Positions 56,521 through 64,000 of a stretch of DNA of 64,000 bases are shown piece by piece (position 1 is the stretch's first letter; each line of letters begins with the position of its first letter). The notes under the pieces are model-generated. The model did no database searches. It was given only the letters and a program-made list of their open reading frames with translations, and was not told the DNA's origin. The position numbers and the translations under genes were made by a program. Origin of the DNA: Anaerolineae bacterium (lineage in GTDB: Bacteria; Chloroflexota; Anaerolineae; Aggregatilineales; Phototrophicaceae); assembly GCA_022820665.1 (NCBI GenBank), contig JAJEFB010000025.1, forward strand, positions 62,001 through 126,000, given 5' to 3'.

Positions 56521-56563
56521 CGTCGCACGAGCGACGCGGTTTATTAAACAAGAGAGCGGGCTA

Positions 56564-57688
56564 ATGGCTTTCATCATTAAACTGTTTAGCAGACGAAAGC
56601 CGACGACGAGTTCCAAACGTCGACGACAGCGGGCGTTTTCGCCTTCGCCAAGATTGAGCGAGCCGAAAACGGCGCCTCCAAAATGGCGAATTTTCTTTGG
56701 CATTCCAGCCGGTATCTTGCTTGTCGTAGGCGTCGTAGTCGGCTTAGGGGCATTGAAGGGTGGAGAAACTGCCACCTATGACAACGGCATCTGGCTCGAC
56801 AGATCCTGGACGCGCGAAAGCGTCGATGACGCCAGAATCAGCGAGTTTGCCGGTCGGCTGAAACAGAATCAGATCGGGAGAATTTATGCCTACGCCAGCA
56901 CCTTGAATATTGAAGGGCGCTGGACCGGTAGCACGCAAGGCACGGGCAGCTTTATGGAGTCGCGGGCAGACGTCGCCAACTTTGTCCAGAGATTCAAAAA
57001 GCGGCATCAGGAAGCGGTGATTTACGCTTGGATCGAGATCTGGACGAATCTCGACCCCGTGGATGGGTATCGCCTGGATAGCATGGCATTGCACGAGAAT
57101 GTCGCGGATTTCAGCCGTTTGCTAGTCGAAGATCTGGGCTTCGACGGCATCTTGCTCGACGTCAAACCGCTCTACGACGAGAACGATGATTTCATCCGAC
57201 TCATACGCAGCGTGCGGTCCGCCATTGGCCTCGAGAAACCGATTGCTGTAGCTGCCCCCGGGGACTTGACGCCGACCGATCCGGGGCTGGTCCCGCTGAC
57301 GACTATAGCGCCGGGTACGATGTGGTCGTCCAACTATAAACAGCGCGTCATGGTCTCCGCCGATGAAGTGGTATTGCTCATGTACCAGAGCTACCGGCAG
57401 GACACGCTGGACTACATAAATTGGGTGGCGTACCACGTCGAAACCTACATCAATCTGCTCGGGGGCGACACGCGTATTCTGGTCAGCATCCCCAACTATG
57501 GTGGACCAAGCGCGGCTCACAACCCCTCGGTTGAAACAATGTCAGCCGCGCTGGATGGCGTTATACTTGGCGTATCCCGGTTGGCGGGAGACGATAAGTC
57601 CCGGTTAACCGGCGTGGCAATCTTTTCCGACGAAGACCTAAGTCAGTCTCAATGGAATCTTTATCGCGAGACTTGGTTGCAGCGTTGA
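56564..57688 (+). CDS. Membrane-anchored TIM-barrel protein, GH18-like (putative pseudoenzyme)
   Basis: 374 aa. Basic N-terminus, one transmembrane segment (about residues 46-64), then a barrel domain: GIWLDRSWTRESVDDARISEF, IGRIYAYASTL, AVIYAWIEIWTN, and LGFDGILLDVKPL (about 190). GH18 enzymes have DGIDIDWE at this strand; here the catalytic glutamate position is lysine, so hydrolysis by the standard mechanism is doubtful. The later AAPGDLTP, DEVVLLMYQSYR and VSIPNYGG strands fit a sugar-binding barrel. Family not certain. Confidence 0.65.
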   Translation: MAFIIKLFSRRKPTTSSKRRRQRAFSPSPRLSEPKTAPPKWRIFFGIPAGILLVVGVVVGLGALKGGETATYDNGIWLDRSWTRESVDDARISEFAGRLKQNQIGRIYAYASTLNIEGRWTGSTQGTGSFMESRADVANFVQRFKKRHQEAVIYAWIEIWTNLDPVDGYRLDSMALHENVADFSRLLVEDLGFDGILLDVKPLYDENDDFIRLIRSVRSAIGLEKPIAVAAPGDLTPTDPGLVPLTTIAPGTMWSSNYKQRVMVSADEVVLLMYQSYRQDTLDYINWVAYHVETYINLLGGDTRILVSIPNYGGPSAAHNPSVETMSAALDGVILGVSRLAGDDKSRLTGVAIFSDEDLSQSQWNLYRETWLQR

Positions 57689-57703
57689 GCCCCCAAGCCT
57701 GAA

Positions 57704-58534
57704 ATGCCTGCCATTGTTCGCCGCCTTAGCCCACGTGGTTTGGAAAAAGTGGAATATGCGGCAAGCAGCCTTGCCGAGGCTGTCGCTTTCGAACCTTTTG
57801 ACGGCGTATATACCGTGGGCAATACTTGGCAAGGTACAAAAGCGCTGCTTTTTGACGCGCATCTGGATCGTCTTGAAGCCTCGGCGCGATACCAGCGCAT
57901 TCCACTCGATTACGATCGTCAGCAATTGAAAGCTGCGCTGAGAGCAATTATATTGGCGTCGGATTTCGGAGATGTCCGATTTCGCATTTCGATACCAACA
58001 TCGCGACCGGACACGCTATTAATTACGCTTGAGCCCTACGATCCTCCCGATGACGTGCTTTTCAGGCAAGGGGTCCGATGCGTCACTTCCGGAGCCGAGC
58101 AACGGAAAGGACCCTCCGCCAAGGCCAGCGACTGGATGCACATCCGAGCAAAACTGCAAGACGCGATAGCGCCGGGAATCTACGAGATCATCTTGTTAGA
58201 CGAAAGTGGATTCATGTTGGAAGGGGCGTCCAGCAACTTCTACGCGATCACTGACGGACAGCTCTACACAGCTGGCAGCGGCATACTTGCGGGCATATCA
58301 CGCCGGATCGTTCTCGAGGTCTGCCGGGGCATCTTGCCGCTTCGTCTACAAGCGCCGCATATCGATGATTTGCCGAGGTTGACTGAGGCTTTTCTCAGCA
58401 GCAGCAGCAGGGGCGTCATTCCCATTGTCGAGATCGACGACCGCCCTATAGGCGATGGCGCGGTCGGGCAAAACAGCTTAAAGTTGCGCCGAGCATATGA
58501 ATGCTGGGTCGCAGCACATTTGGAAGAACTCTAA
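57704..58534 (+). CDS. Class IV aminotransferase (BCAT/DAAT/ADC-lyase family)
   Basis: Fold-type IV PLP enzyme, 276 aa. FDAHLDRLEASARYQRIPL, predicted PLP lysine near Lys140 (PSAKASDWMHIRAKLQDA), the conserved glutamate block FMLEGASSNFYAI and the cofactor-phosphate loop SSSSRGVIPIVEID. Branched-chain, D-amino-acid and aminodeoxychorismate lyase activities cannot be told apart by eye. Start follows the GH18-like stop by 15 bp; stop overlaps the next start (TAATG). Confidence 0.87.
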   Translation: MPAIVRRLSPRGLEKVEYAASSLAEAVAFEPFDGVYTVGNTWQGTKALLFDAHLDRLEASARYQRIPLDYDRQQLKAALRAIILASDFGDVRFRISIPTSRPDTLLITLEPYDPPDDVLFRQGVRCVTSGAEQRKGPSAKASDWMHIRAKLQDAIAPGIYEIILLDESGFMLEGASSNFYAITDGQLYTAGSGILAGISRRIVLEVCRGILPLRLQAPHIDDLPRLTEAFLSSSSRGVIPIVEIDDRPIGDGAVGQNSLKLRRAYECWVAAHLEEL

Positions 58535-58929
58535 TGCGGAAGCTGAACAAGCTGCGGGGCGCGCTTGATCTTGTCCTTTCCATCCGCGACCTAACGATAG
58601 TGTCTCGCAACTACCAATGGGAGGTACGGGCGCCCAGCAGCTTCTACCTGGAAGCGGAATTCGCCGAAGTCAATCTGTCACGGTCCGAGGACAATCAGCT
58701 TTATGTTAACGTGAGATTACGCGCGTCAATGAGCTGGAAGCTGACAACTGAAAGAGATGAAGCCGGTGTTTATGTCGTTATCAGGCGCAAGCCCCTCATC
58801 GGCAACATCGGTCGCGCGCGCTTTAACGTGCGCGTCCCGCGCGGGGTTCACATTAGCCTGCAACTGGAAAACTCCCTCCTTTGCCTCAACGACCTTGTAA
58901 GAACTTTGGATTTGCCGCCGGAGACCTAA
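58534..58929 (+). CDS. Hypothetical protein, possible adhesin-like beta solenoid
   Basis: 131 aa. No signal peptide or membrane segment. The second half (LYVNVRLRASMSWKLTTERDE, then VRVPRGVHISLQLENSLLCL) shows short alternating beta strands reminiscent of DUF4097-type solenoids; this is only a resemblance. The ATG at 58534 overlaps the aminotransferase stop. Function unknown. Confidence 0.6.
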   Translation: MRKLNKLRGALDLVLSIRDLTIVSRNYQWEVRAPSSFYLEAEFAEVNLSRSEDNQLYVNVRLRASMSWKLTTERDEAGVYVVIRRKPLIGNIGRARFNVRVPRGVHISLQLENSLLCLNDLVRTLDLPPET

Positions 58930-59006
58930 GTCGAAGCGTCCGCATTTGACTCCCATATTCTGGCGGGTGAACATTCGTAGGAATAGCGATCGACAAACAT
59001 AGCTGC

Positions 59007-59035
59007 TTGAAAAGTCGAAAAAGCTGTGCTAGCTT
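59007..59035 (+). promoter_or_regulatory. Candidate promoter of the sulfurtransferase leader
   Basis: TTGAAA (59007-59012), 17 bp, TAGCTT (59030-59035). The -35 is good, the -10 mediocre. Transcript start near 59042. Confidence 0.45.
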
Positions 59036-59041
59036 ATGTCC

Positions 59042-59178
59042 ATGAGCAAAGTCAGACAACTACAAATGAGAATCACATGCTGTTGTAGGGATACCGACGA
59101 CTAGGCGGGATTGTTTGCTTTGCCAGCAACACGGTTGTTCGAAACCAAGAAGTCAACCCGCCAGGGTTGGCTTTTTTG
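59042..59178 (+). ncRNA. Structured leader RNA, riboswitch-like candidate
   Basis: About 135 nt between the promoter candidate and the terminator. CTACAA (about 59063) can pair with TTGTAG (about 59083). GGCGGG (59104-59109) can pair with CCCGCC (59157-59162), enclosing small hairpins TTGCT/AGCAA and GGTT/AACC, a multi-stem junction. That pairing would take six bases from the terminator region (59151-59172), so the two folds exclude each other. No known riboswitch consensus recognised. The gap 58930-59244 contains no gene. Confidence 0.5.
59151..59177 (+). terminator. Intrinsic terminator in the sulfurtransferase leader
   Basis: AGTCAACCC (59151-59159) pairs with GGGTTGGCT (59164-59172), one G-U pair, GCCA loop, then six U (59172-59177). 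It lies 68 bp before the start codon and not after a gene, hence attenuation or riboswitch control. Confidence 0.8.
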
Positions 59179-59244
59179 ATTGAAGACATGGTACGAACCG
59201 CCGGCAGGATTCCGATCAAATATGCTGAAGAAGGAGCGTGAAGA

Positions 59245-60105
<861 letters not shown>

Positions 60106-60110
60106 TCAGA

Positions 60111-60183
60111 CACAGCCGCTCGGCGCATAATCGGTGAATCGTCCGCAAGCATGTCGCGCTCAGAGAAAATAACAAGCCTCTCT
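60111..60183. repeat. Repeat copy B (paired with 56457-56520)
   Basis: Begins five bases after the sulfurtransferase stop. Shares CACAGCCGCTCGGCGC, TAATCGG, CGCGCTCA and AAAATAA with copy A in the same order, with an 8-base longer middle. A GC-rich hairpin (about 60222-60247, CGGGGA...TCCCCG arms) follows before sufE. Confidence 0.65.
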
Positions 60184-60277
60184 TTGCATGGGCATAGGGG
60201 TTTGTAAAATTAGTGACAGTGTCGGGGAAGGCGCAAGCGCCCTCCCCGGCGCGCCTACAGCTACGGCAGGTTGTCCG

Positions 60278-60721
60278 ATGCCAGTATATCCGCCTAAACT
60301 TCAGGATTACCTCGACGATTTCGGTTTCATTTCCACGCGGGATGAGCGCATCGACTTTTTGATCGCCATTTCCGACGACTTTGAACCCGTTCCGGCTTCG
60401 GTCGCCACCAAGCCCTACGAGGAGGCGCATCGGGTGATCGGCTGCGAATCCGAAGCTTTCGTCTGGGCTATTGATCGCCCGGACGGCACGCTGGATTTTC
60501 ATTTCGACGTGCTAAATCCTCAAGGTTTATCAGCCATGGCGATGTGCGCGATTCTCGACCAGTCCTGTTCGGGAGCCCCTTTGGAACAAGTCGCGGCAAT
60601 CAATGGCGAGGTGGTTTTCACATTTTTTGGCAAAGATATTTCGATGGGCAAGGGTCGGGGACTGACCGAGATCATCAATGCTGTCGTGTATGCGGCAAAT
60701 CAACGTCTTGCCTTGCCATGA
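60278..60721 (+). CDS. sufE: SufE-family sulfur acceptor protein
   Basis: 147 aa. Accepts persulfide from a SufS-type desulfurase for Fe-S cluster assembly. Conserved cysteine Cys56 in HRVIGCESEAFVW corresponds to the SufE active-site loop. ATG at 60278 chosen because the family starts with LQDYLDDF a few residues later. Gene lies near a sulfurtransferase and cystathionine enzyme but no suf operon is seen. The last 47 bp overlap the convergent GNAT gene. Confidence 0.9.
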   Translation: MPVYPPKLQDYLDDFGFISTRDERIDFLIAISDDFEPVPASVATKPYEEAHRVIGCESEAFVWAIDRPDGTLDFHFDVLNPQGLSAMAMCAILDQSCSGAPLEQVAAINGEVVFTFFGKDISMGKGRGLTEIINAVVYAANQRLALP

Positions 60722-61253
60722 CTTGGTTTGGATTCTCCAGGAACGATTCACTTGGCGCGTCGTCGTTGAAGATCGCATCAGTGCCTAACAACCCTTTGTA
60801 GGCGTAAGACGGTTCGGATCCTGGGATCTTCACAGCGTTAACCGCCTTTTCGTAATAGGACGTGGGTCCTGCCCAGCCGATGATACAGTACATATAACCG
60901 GCGTTGCGCATCTCGTGCAGGCATTTGATCAATAAAGCGGTGCCGATTCCGCGGCCCCGTTCCCGCTCGTCAACCCCTGTCGGCCCAAAGAACCCTTTGA
61001 ACGTCGTATCGTAGCAAGCGAATCCCAGCAATTGGTCGCGTCGATGCGCCAACATGACTGTCGTCGGATGAGTGGAGAAACCGACATTCGCTTCGCTAGA
61101 CCAGTAGGGGTTAAAGTGTTCATCGATCCATTCGGTGACGAGGCGTTTTTCCGGCGGCATACAGCGTCTGATCGTGATTCCTTGATCCCGCTGAAAGGCG
61201 ATCTCGGGTTCAAGCGGCGGCAATTCGTATAGCTTAACCAGCATATCAGGCAT
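60675..61253 (-). CDS. GNAT-family N-acetyltransferase
   Basis: 192 aa. Acetyl-CoA-binding motif A VDERERGRGIGTALLIKCL (about residues 93-111) and a preceding LLGFACYDTTFKGFFGPTG strand. The C-terminal 15 residues run into sufE (47 bp convergent overlap), so the tail may be dispensable. Substrate unknown. Confidence 0.85.
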   Translation of the reverse strand: MPDMLVKLYELPPLEPEIAFQRDQGITIRRCMPPEKRLVTEWIDEHFNPYWSSEANVGFSTHPTTVMLAHRRDQLLGFACYDTTFKGFFGPTGVDERERGRGIGTALLIKCLHEMRNAGYMYCIIGWAGPTSYYEKAVNAVKIPGSEPSYAYKGLLGTDAIFNDDAPSESFLENPNQVMARQDVDLPHTRQH

Positions 61254-61423
61254 TGTTCATCCCTCCGTAATCGCTACCAAAGGTAAACGCCTACATCCAG
61301 ATTCTACATCAATCCGCTCAATTCGGCTGAAGATTTCGATCCATTCTAGCCGGCGCAATGGCATAAGTAGCTGAATACCGCTATCATTGGCGCCGCCGGA
61401 ATCCCTGATGAAGGTTAAATCAT

Positions 61424-62548
61424 ATGCCTCAGAGACCTGAAACGAATGCGGTTCACAATTCAGCAATAGACCGCTCCAGCGGAGCGATTGTCCCGCCTAT
61501 TGTTCTCAGCACGACATTTCAATACGAGACAACGGGACTGGAGCATGATCCGGACGAGTTGATCTACACACGTTATCAGAACCCGAATCGCGCAGCGCTG
61601 GAAGAGGCCATGCGCAAGCTGGAATACGGCGCCGCGGCGCATGCTATCTCCAGTGGATCGGCAGCCATGCTGACGATTTTCCAGGCTTTGCGACCAGGCG
61701 ATCATATCGTGTCCAGCGACGACATGTACTTTGGGATCCGCGTTCAACTGAAGGAATTCTTCGCGCCATGGGGGCTAGAGACAAGCTTCGTCGATATGAG
61801 TGACCTGGCGGCGCTTCGCGCCGCTATGCGCCCGGAGACCAGATTGGTGATCTTTGAATCGCCGACAAATCCGATGATACGCCTGGCGGATATCAAGGCG
61901 ATAAGCGAATTAGCCCACCAACATGGAGCGACAGTCCTGGTCGACAACACGGTGGCAACGCCGGTCGCGCAGAATCCCCTTCAGCTCGGCGGCGATATCG
62001 TCGTTAATTCGCTGACCAAATACATCGCGGGCCATCATGATGTGCTAGGCGGCGTCATTGTATTCCGCGAGAATGACGAATTCGCGCAGCGCGTGACGCG
62101 CTTGGTGAGAATCGGCGGTTCGGTCTTGTCTCCGATGAACTGTTGGCTGACACTGCGCGGCATGCAAAGCCTGTCCTATCGTGTCCGCGCTCATAGCGAA
62201 AATGCCTCGGAAGTCGCATGTTTCCTGGCGGAACATCCTAAAGTTGAGCGCGTGCTCTACCCGCATCATCCCAGTCATCCACAATATGATCTGGCTCTGC
62301 GGCAAATGCGCGTCGGCAGCGGGTTAATGTCGATGCAGGTGCGCGGCGGTCGACAAGCCGCCATCGATGTGGTGAACAAACTAAGGCTCTTCACCAGCGC
62401 AACCAGTTTTGGCGGCACACACAGCCTCATCGAACATCGCGAATCGATTGAAGAAGATTCGAATACGCCGTCCAATCTATTGCGCGTTTCCATTGGCTTG
62501 GAGCACCCGGCAGATCTCATCGCCGACCTCGACCAAGCGCTGCGATGA
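61424..62548 (+). CDS. Cystathionine gamma-synthase / gamma-lyase family PLP enzyme
   Basis: 374 aa fold-type I PLP enzyme of trans-sulfuration. YTRYQNPNRAALE, ISSGSAAMLTIFQAL (cofactor phosphate), ESPTNPMIRL, VDNTVATP and PLP lysine Lys199 in NSLTKYIAGHHDVLGG, plus SFGGTHSLIEHR. Synthase, lyase and methionine gamma-lyase cannot be separated by eye. Stop overlaps the DUF952 gene start (ATGA). Confidence 0.92.
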   Translation: MPQRPETNAVHNSAIDRSSGAIVPPIVLSTTFQYETTGLEHDPDELIYTRYQNPNRAALEEAMRKLEYGAAAHAISSGSAAMLTIFQALRPGDHIVSSDDMYFGIRVQLKEFFAPWGLETSFVDMSDLAALRAAMRPETRLVIFESPTNPMIRLADIKAISELAHQHGATVLVDNTVATPVAQNPLQLGGDIVVNSLTKYIAGHHDVLGGVIVFRENDEFAQRVTRLVRIGGSVLSPMNCWLTLRGMQSLSYRVRAHSENASEVACFLAEHPKVERVLYPHHPSHPQYDLALRQMRVGSGLMSMQVRGGRQAAIDVVNKLRLFTSATSFGGTHSLIEHRESIEEDSNTPSNLLRVSIGLEHPADLIADLDQALR

Positions 62549-62910
62549 TTTATCACATCACCAGCCGTTCGAACTGGGCGCGCGCCCGAGCGACCGGGCT
62601 TTACAGCGCGCCTTCCCTCGAATCCGAAGGTTTTATTCATTGTTCGCGGCTCGAGCAGGTTTTGACTGTCGCGAATAATTTCTATCGCGGCCAATCGGAC
62701 TTGCTTCTGCTTTGTATTGAAGAGCGCAAGCTAGCGTGCGAATTGCGGTGGGAAGCGCCATCCCACCCGAAGCAATCGATATGCAACACAATTAAATGCG
62801 ATGAGCTATTTCCCCATCTGCATGGTCCGCTAAACTTAAACGCTGTCGCGGCAGCGATCGCATTTGAAGAGTCGGAAAACGGCTTTGTATTGCCGCAAGC
62901 GTTACCGTGA
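62545..62910 (+). CDS. DUF952 family protein
   Basis: 121 aa. MIYHITSRSNWARAR start and the GFIHCSRLEQVLTVANNFY block are hallmarks of DUF952 (a fold related to ADP-ribosyl/RNA 2'-phosphotransferase-like proteins by some proposals). Function unknown. Translationally coupled to the cystathionine enzyme gene. Confidence 0.88.
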   Translation: MIYHITSRSNWARARATGLYSAPSLESEGFIHCSRLEQVLTVANNFYRGQSDLLLLCIEERKLACELRWEAPSHPKQSICNTIKCDELFPHLHGPLNLNAVAAAIAFEESENGFVLPQALP

Positions 62911-62917
62911 CTCTATT

Positions 62918-63781
62918 TTAGCCAACTCCGGTCGCTTCGGCGCTGAATTGCCACAGCGCGGTCTGTTCGTCGCGGCTGTAGGAGATTTCGTTGGAGCGCT
63001 TATGCTTTTTGTCCGCCCAGTATTTGCCGCTGAGGCCCGCGACCTCGGGCGAAGACGCCAGATAAATCAAAGTTTCAGCGCCTTTTTGCGGCGACCGCCC
63101 GAAGACGGGTTTCAACACTTTGAAGATATGGCGCATGAAACCAGTCGCGTTGTCGCCGAAACTGGTATTCACCATGCCGGGGTGCACCGCGTTCACCGTG
63201 ACGTTCGTATCTTCAACCCGCCGCGCCAATTCATAAGTGAAAAGGATATTCGCCAATTTGCTCGTGCCATAGGCGGCAAAACCACCATATTGGCTGGCTT
63301 CTTGCATGTCCGACCAGTGCAGTCCATTCGCCCCAGCTCTTTGATGCGCGCTGGAGGAGACATTGATGACGCGCGCTTCGCCCTGATCGCTAGCGGTCGC
63401 CTGCATAATATCGAGAAGCAGATTGCCTAGCAGATAATAGCTGAGGTGGTTGAGCGCAAATGTCAGCTCGTAGCCATCAACTGACCTATAGAAGGTGGAG
63501 AAATAAGCGCCAGCGTTGTTCAATAGCACATCCAGTCGCTGGTGCTTCTGGTTGAATTCATCTGCGACTCGGCGCGTTTCTTCTATGGACGACAAATCCG
63601 CCAGCAGCATGTCGTTATTGTCATTGCCGCTTTCGGCGATTAGCTGCGACAGCAAGCCGCGGGTTTTTGCCTCGTTGCGCCCAACAATCGTCACATCCGC
63701 GCCCATACGAGCCAGTTCTTGCGCGGAAATTTTGCCGATGCCGCTGGTCGCGCCTGTGATTAATACGCGTTTCCCCTGCAT
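62918..63781 (-). CDS. Short-chain dehydrogenase/reductase (retinol-dehydrogenase-like)
   Basis: 287 aa NAD(P) oxidoreductase. TGATSGIG (residues 9-16), NNAG (about 90-93), catalytic Ser in VINVSSSAH and YGTSKLAN (Tyr and Lys). WAD...C-terminal tail KHKRSNEISYS matches the RDH11-14-like subfamily. Good GGAGG ribosome binding site before the ATG at 63781. Substrate unknown. Confidence 0.9.
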   Translation of the reverse strand: MQGKRVLITGATSGIGKISAQELARMGADVTIVGRNEAKTRGLLSQLIAESGNDNNDMLLADLSSIEETRRVADEFNQKHQRLDVLLNNAGAYFSTFYRSVDGYELTFALNHLSYYLLGNLLLDIMQATASDQGEARVINVSSSAHQRAGANGLHWSDMQEASQYGGFAAYGTSKLANILFTYELARRVEDTNVTVNAVHPGMVNTSFGDNATGFMRHIFKVLKPVFGRSPQKGAETLIYLASSPEVAGLSGKYWADKKHKRSNEISYSRDEQTALWQFSAEATGVG

Positions 63782-63823
63782 TGTTGTCCTCCGATTTTAA
63801 GGGATGATTTGGCTAGCGTTCAA

Positions 63824-64000
63824 TTATTCTTCCTCATCGCCATAGCTGTGCCCGGAGAAGATCGCCCGCAGTTCCGCAGCTGAGCTCGCCGCCTGCAGGG
63901 CTTTCATGCGAGCGGCTTCTTCTTTTTGCAGCGCGCGCACGTTACTGAGAACAGCTTCCAATTGATCCGCGGGAAACTTGCAGGCGCCGTTTTCGTCCAT
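63824..64000 (-). CDS. Small hypothetical protein, possibly 5'-truncated by the window edge
   Basis: An open frame from an ATG exactly at the window edge (64000-63998) to TAA at 63824, 58 codons: begins MDENGACKFPADQLEAVL, ends SYGDEEE. Strongly helical and acidic at the end. The true start may lie further upstream outside the window. It precedes the SDR gene by 42 bp on the same strand. Function unknown. Confidence 0.5.
   Translation of the reverse strand: MDENGACKFPADQLEAVLSNVRALQKEEAARMKALQAASSAAELRAIFSGHSYGDEEE

Noticed and set aside
56262..56528. Short open frames on both strands in the 56258-56563 gap
   Set aside because: They run through the repeat copy and a hairpin, have no ribosome binding site, and show no family motif.

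Overview
The window looks like a chromosomal segment of a Chloroflexota bacterium, probably of the Anaerolineae type. This is inferred from gene content and protein style, not from a search: Thr/Pro-rich TPTPT linkers in exported proteins, a DUF3048 protein beside MltG, a DUF4397/SH3 secreted protein, a four-cysteine S18, an FhaA/FhaB-SEDS-PbpA cluster, many TTG/GTG starts and moderately high G+C (mid to upper 50s by eye). I saw no rRNA, tRNA, CRISPR array, transposase or prophage. Most genes are core metabolism or envelope genes in short operons with ATGA or TGATG overlaps.

Layout. 1-2052 (minus): glycine cleavage genes gcvH-gcvPA-gcvPB behind a promoter, a glycine riboswitch and an intrinsic terminator. 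2271-9726: a SCO1-like protein, alanine racemase, Tgt, a PIG-L deacetylase, and DUF3048, MltG and a lipoprotein, with a palindrome sitting between the -35 and -10 of the DUF3048 promoter. 9723-17798: nucleoside, NAD and SAM-cycle metabolism (pyrimidine-nucleoside phosphorylase, DsbA-like protein, nicotinamidase-like hydrolase, mtnA, nicotinate phosphoribosyltransferase, PfkB-type adenosine kinase candidate, ahcY). 17900-29358: a large DUF4397/SH3 secreted protein, then a surface-polysaccharide cluster (GDP-deoxyhexose synthesis, two glycosyltransferases, a YfhO-like membrane protein, an O-antigen ligase-like protein) with tatD inside it.

29548-36807: rpsF-rpsR and a parvulin-type foldase, a terminator, then fhaA-fhaB-mtnP-SEDS-pbpA. 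This resembles the mycobacterial fhaA-fhaB-pstP-rodA-pbpA order, but mtnP occupies the phosphatase position and the PbpA homologue has lost all three transpeptidase motifs. 36836-46332: an 11-Asp-box BNR protein, a lower-G+C two-gene RloA/RloB (AbiL-like) defence candidate, a UGT-type glycosyltransferase and uvrA. 46430-64000: glutaryl-CoA dehydrogenase-like enzyme, small metallochaperone, methyltransferase, MtaB, YqeY, the pgpH-ybeY-dgkA operon, a GH18-like pseudoenzyme candidate, a class IV aminotransferase, then sulfur genes (double-rhodanese sulfurtransferase behind a structured, terminator-bearing leader; SufE; cystathionine gamma-synthase/lyase), DUF952, an SDR and a small ORF at the edge.

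Most notable: (1) the catalytically degenerate PbpA paired with an intact-looking SEDS glycosyltransferase; (2) a riboswitch-like leader upstream of the sulfurtransferase; (3) the RloA/RloB module with foreign composition; (4) a 65-75 bp repeat present twice, upstream of different genes. Functions come from motif recognition and recalled family knowledge; no similarity search was run.
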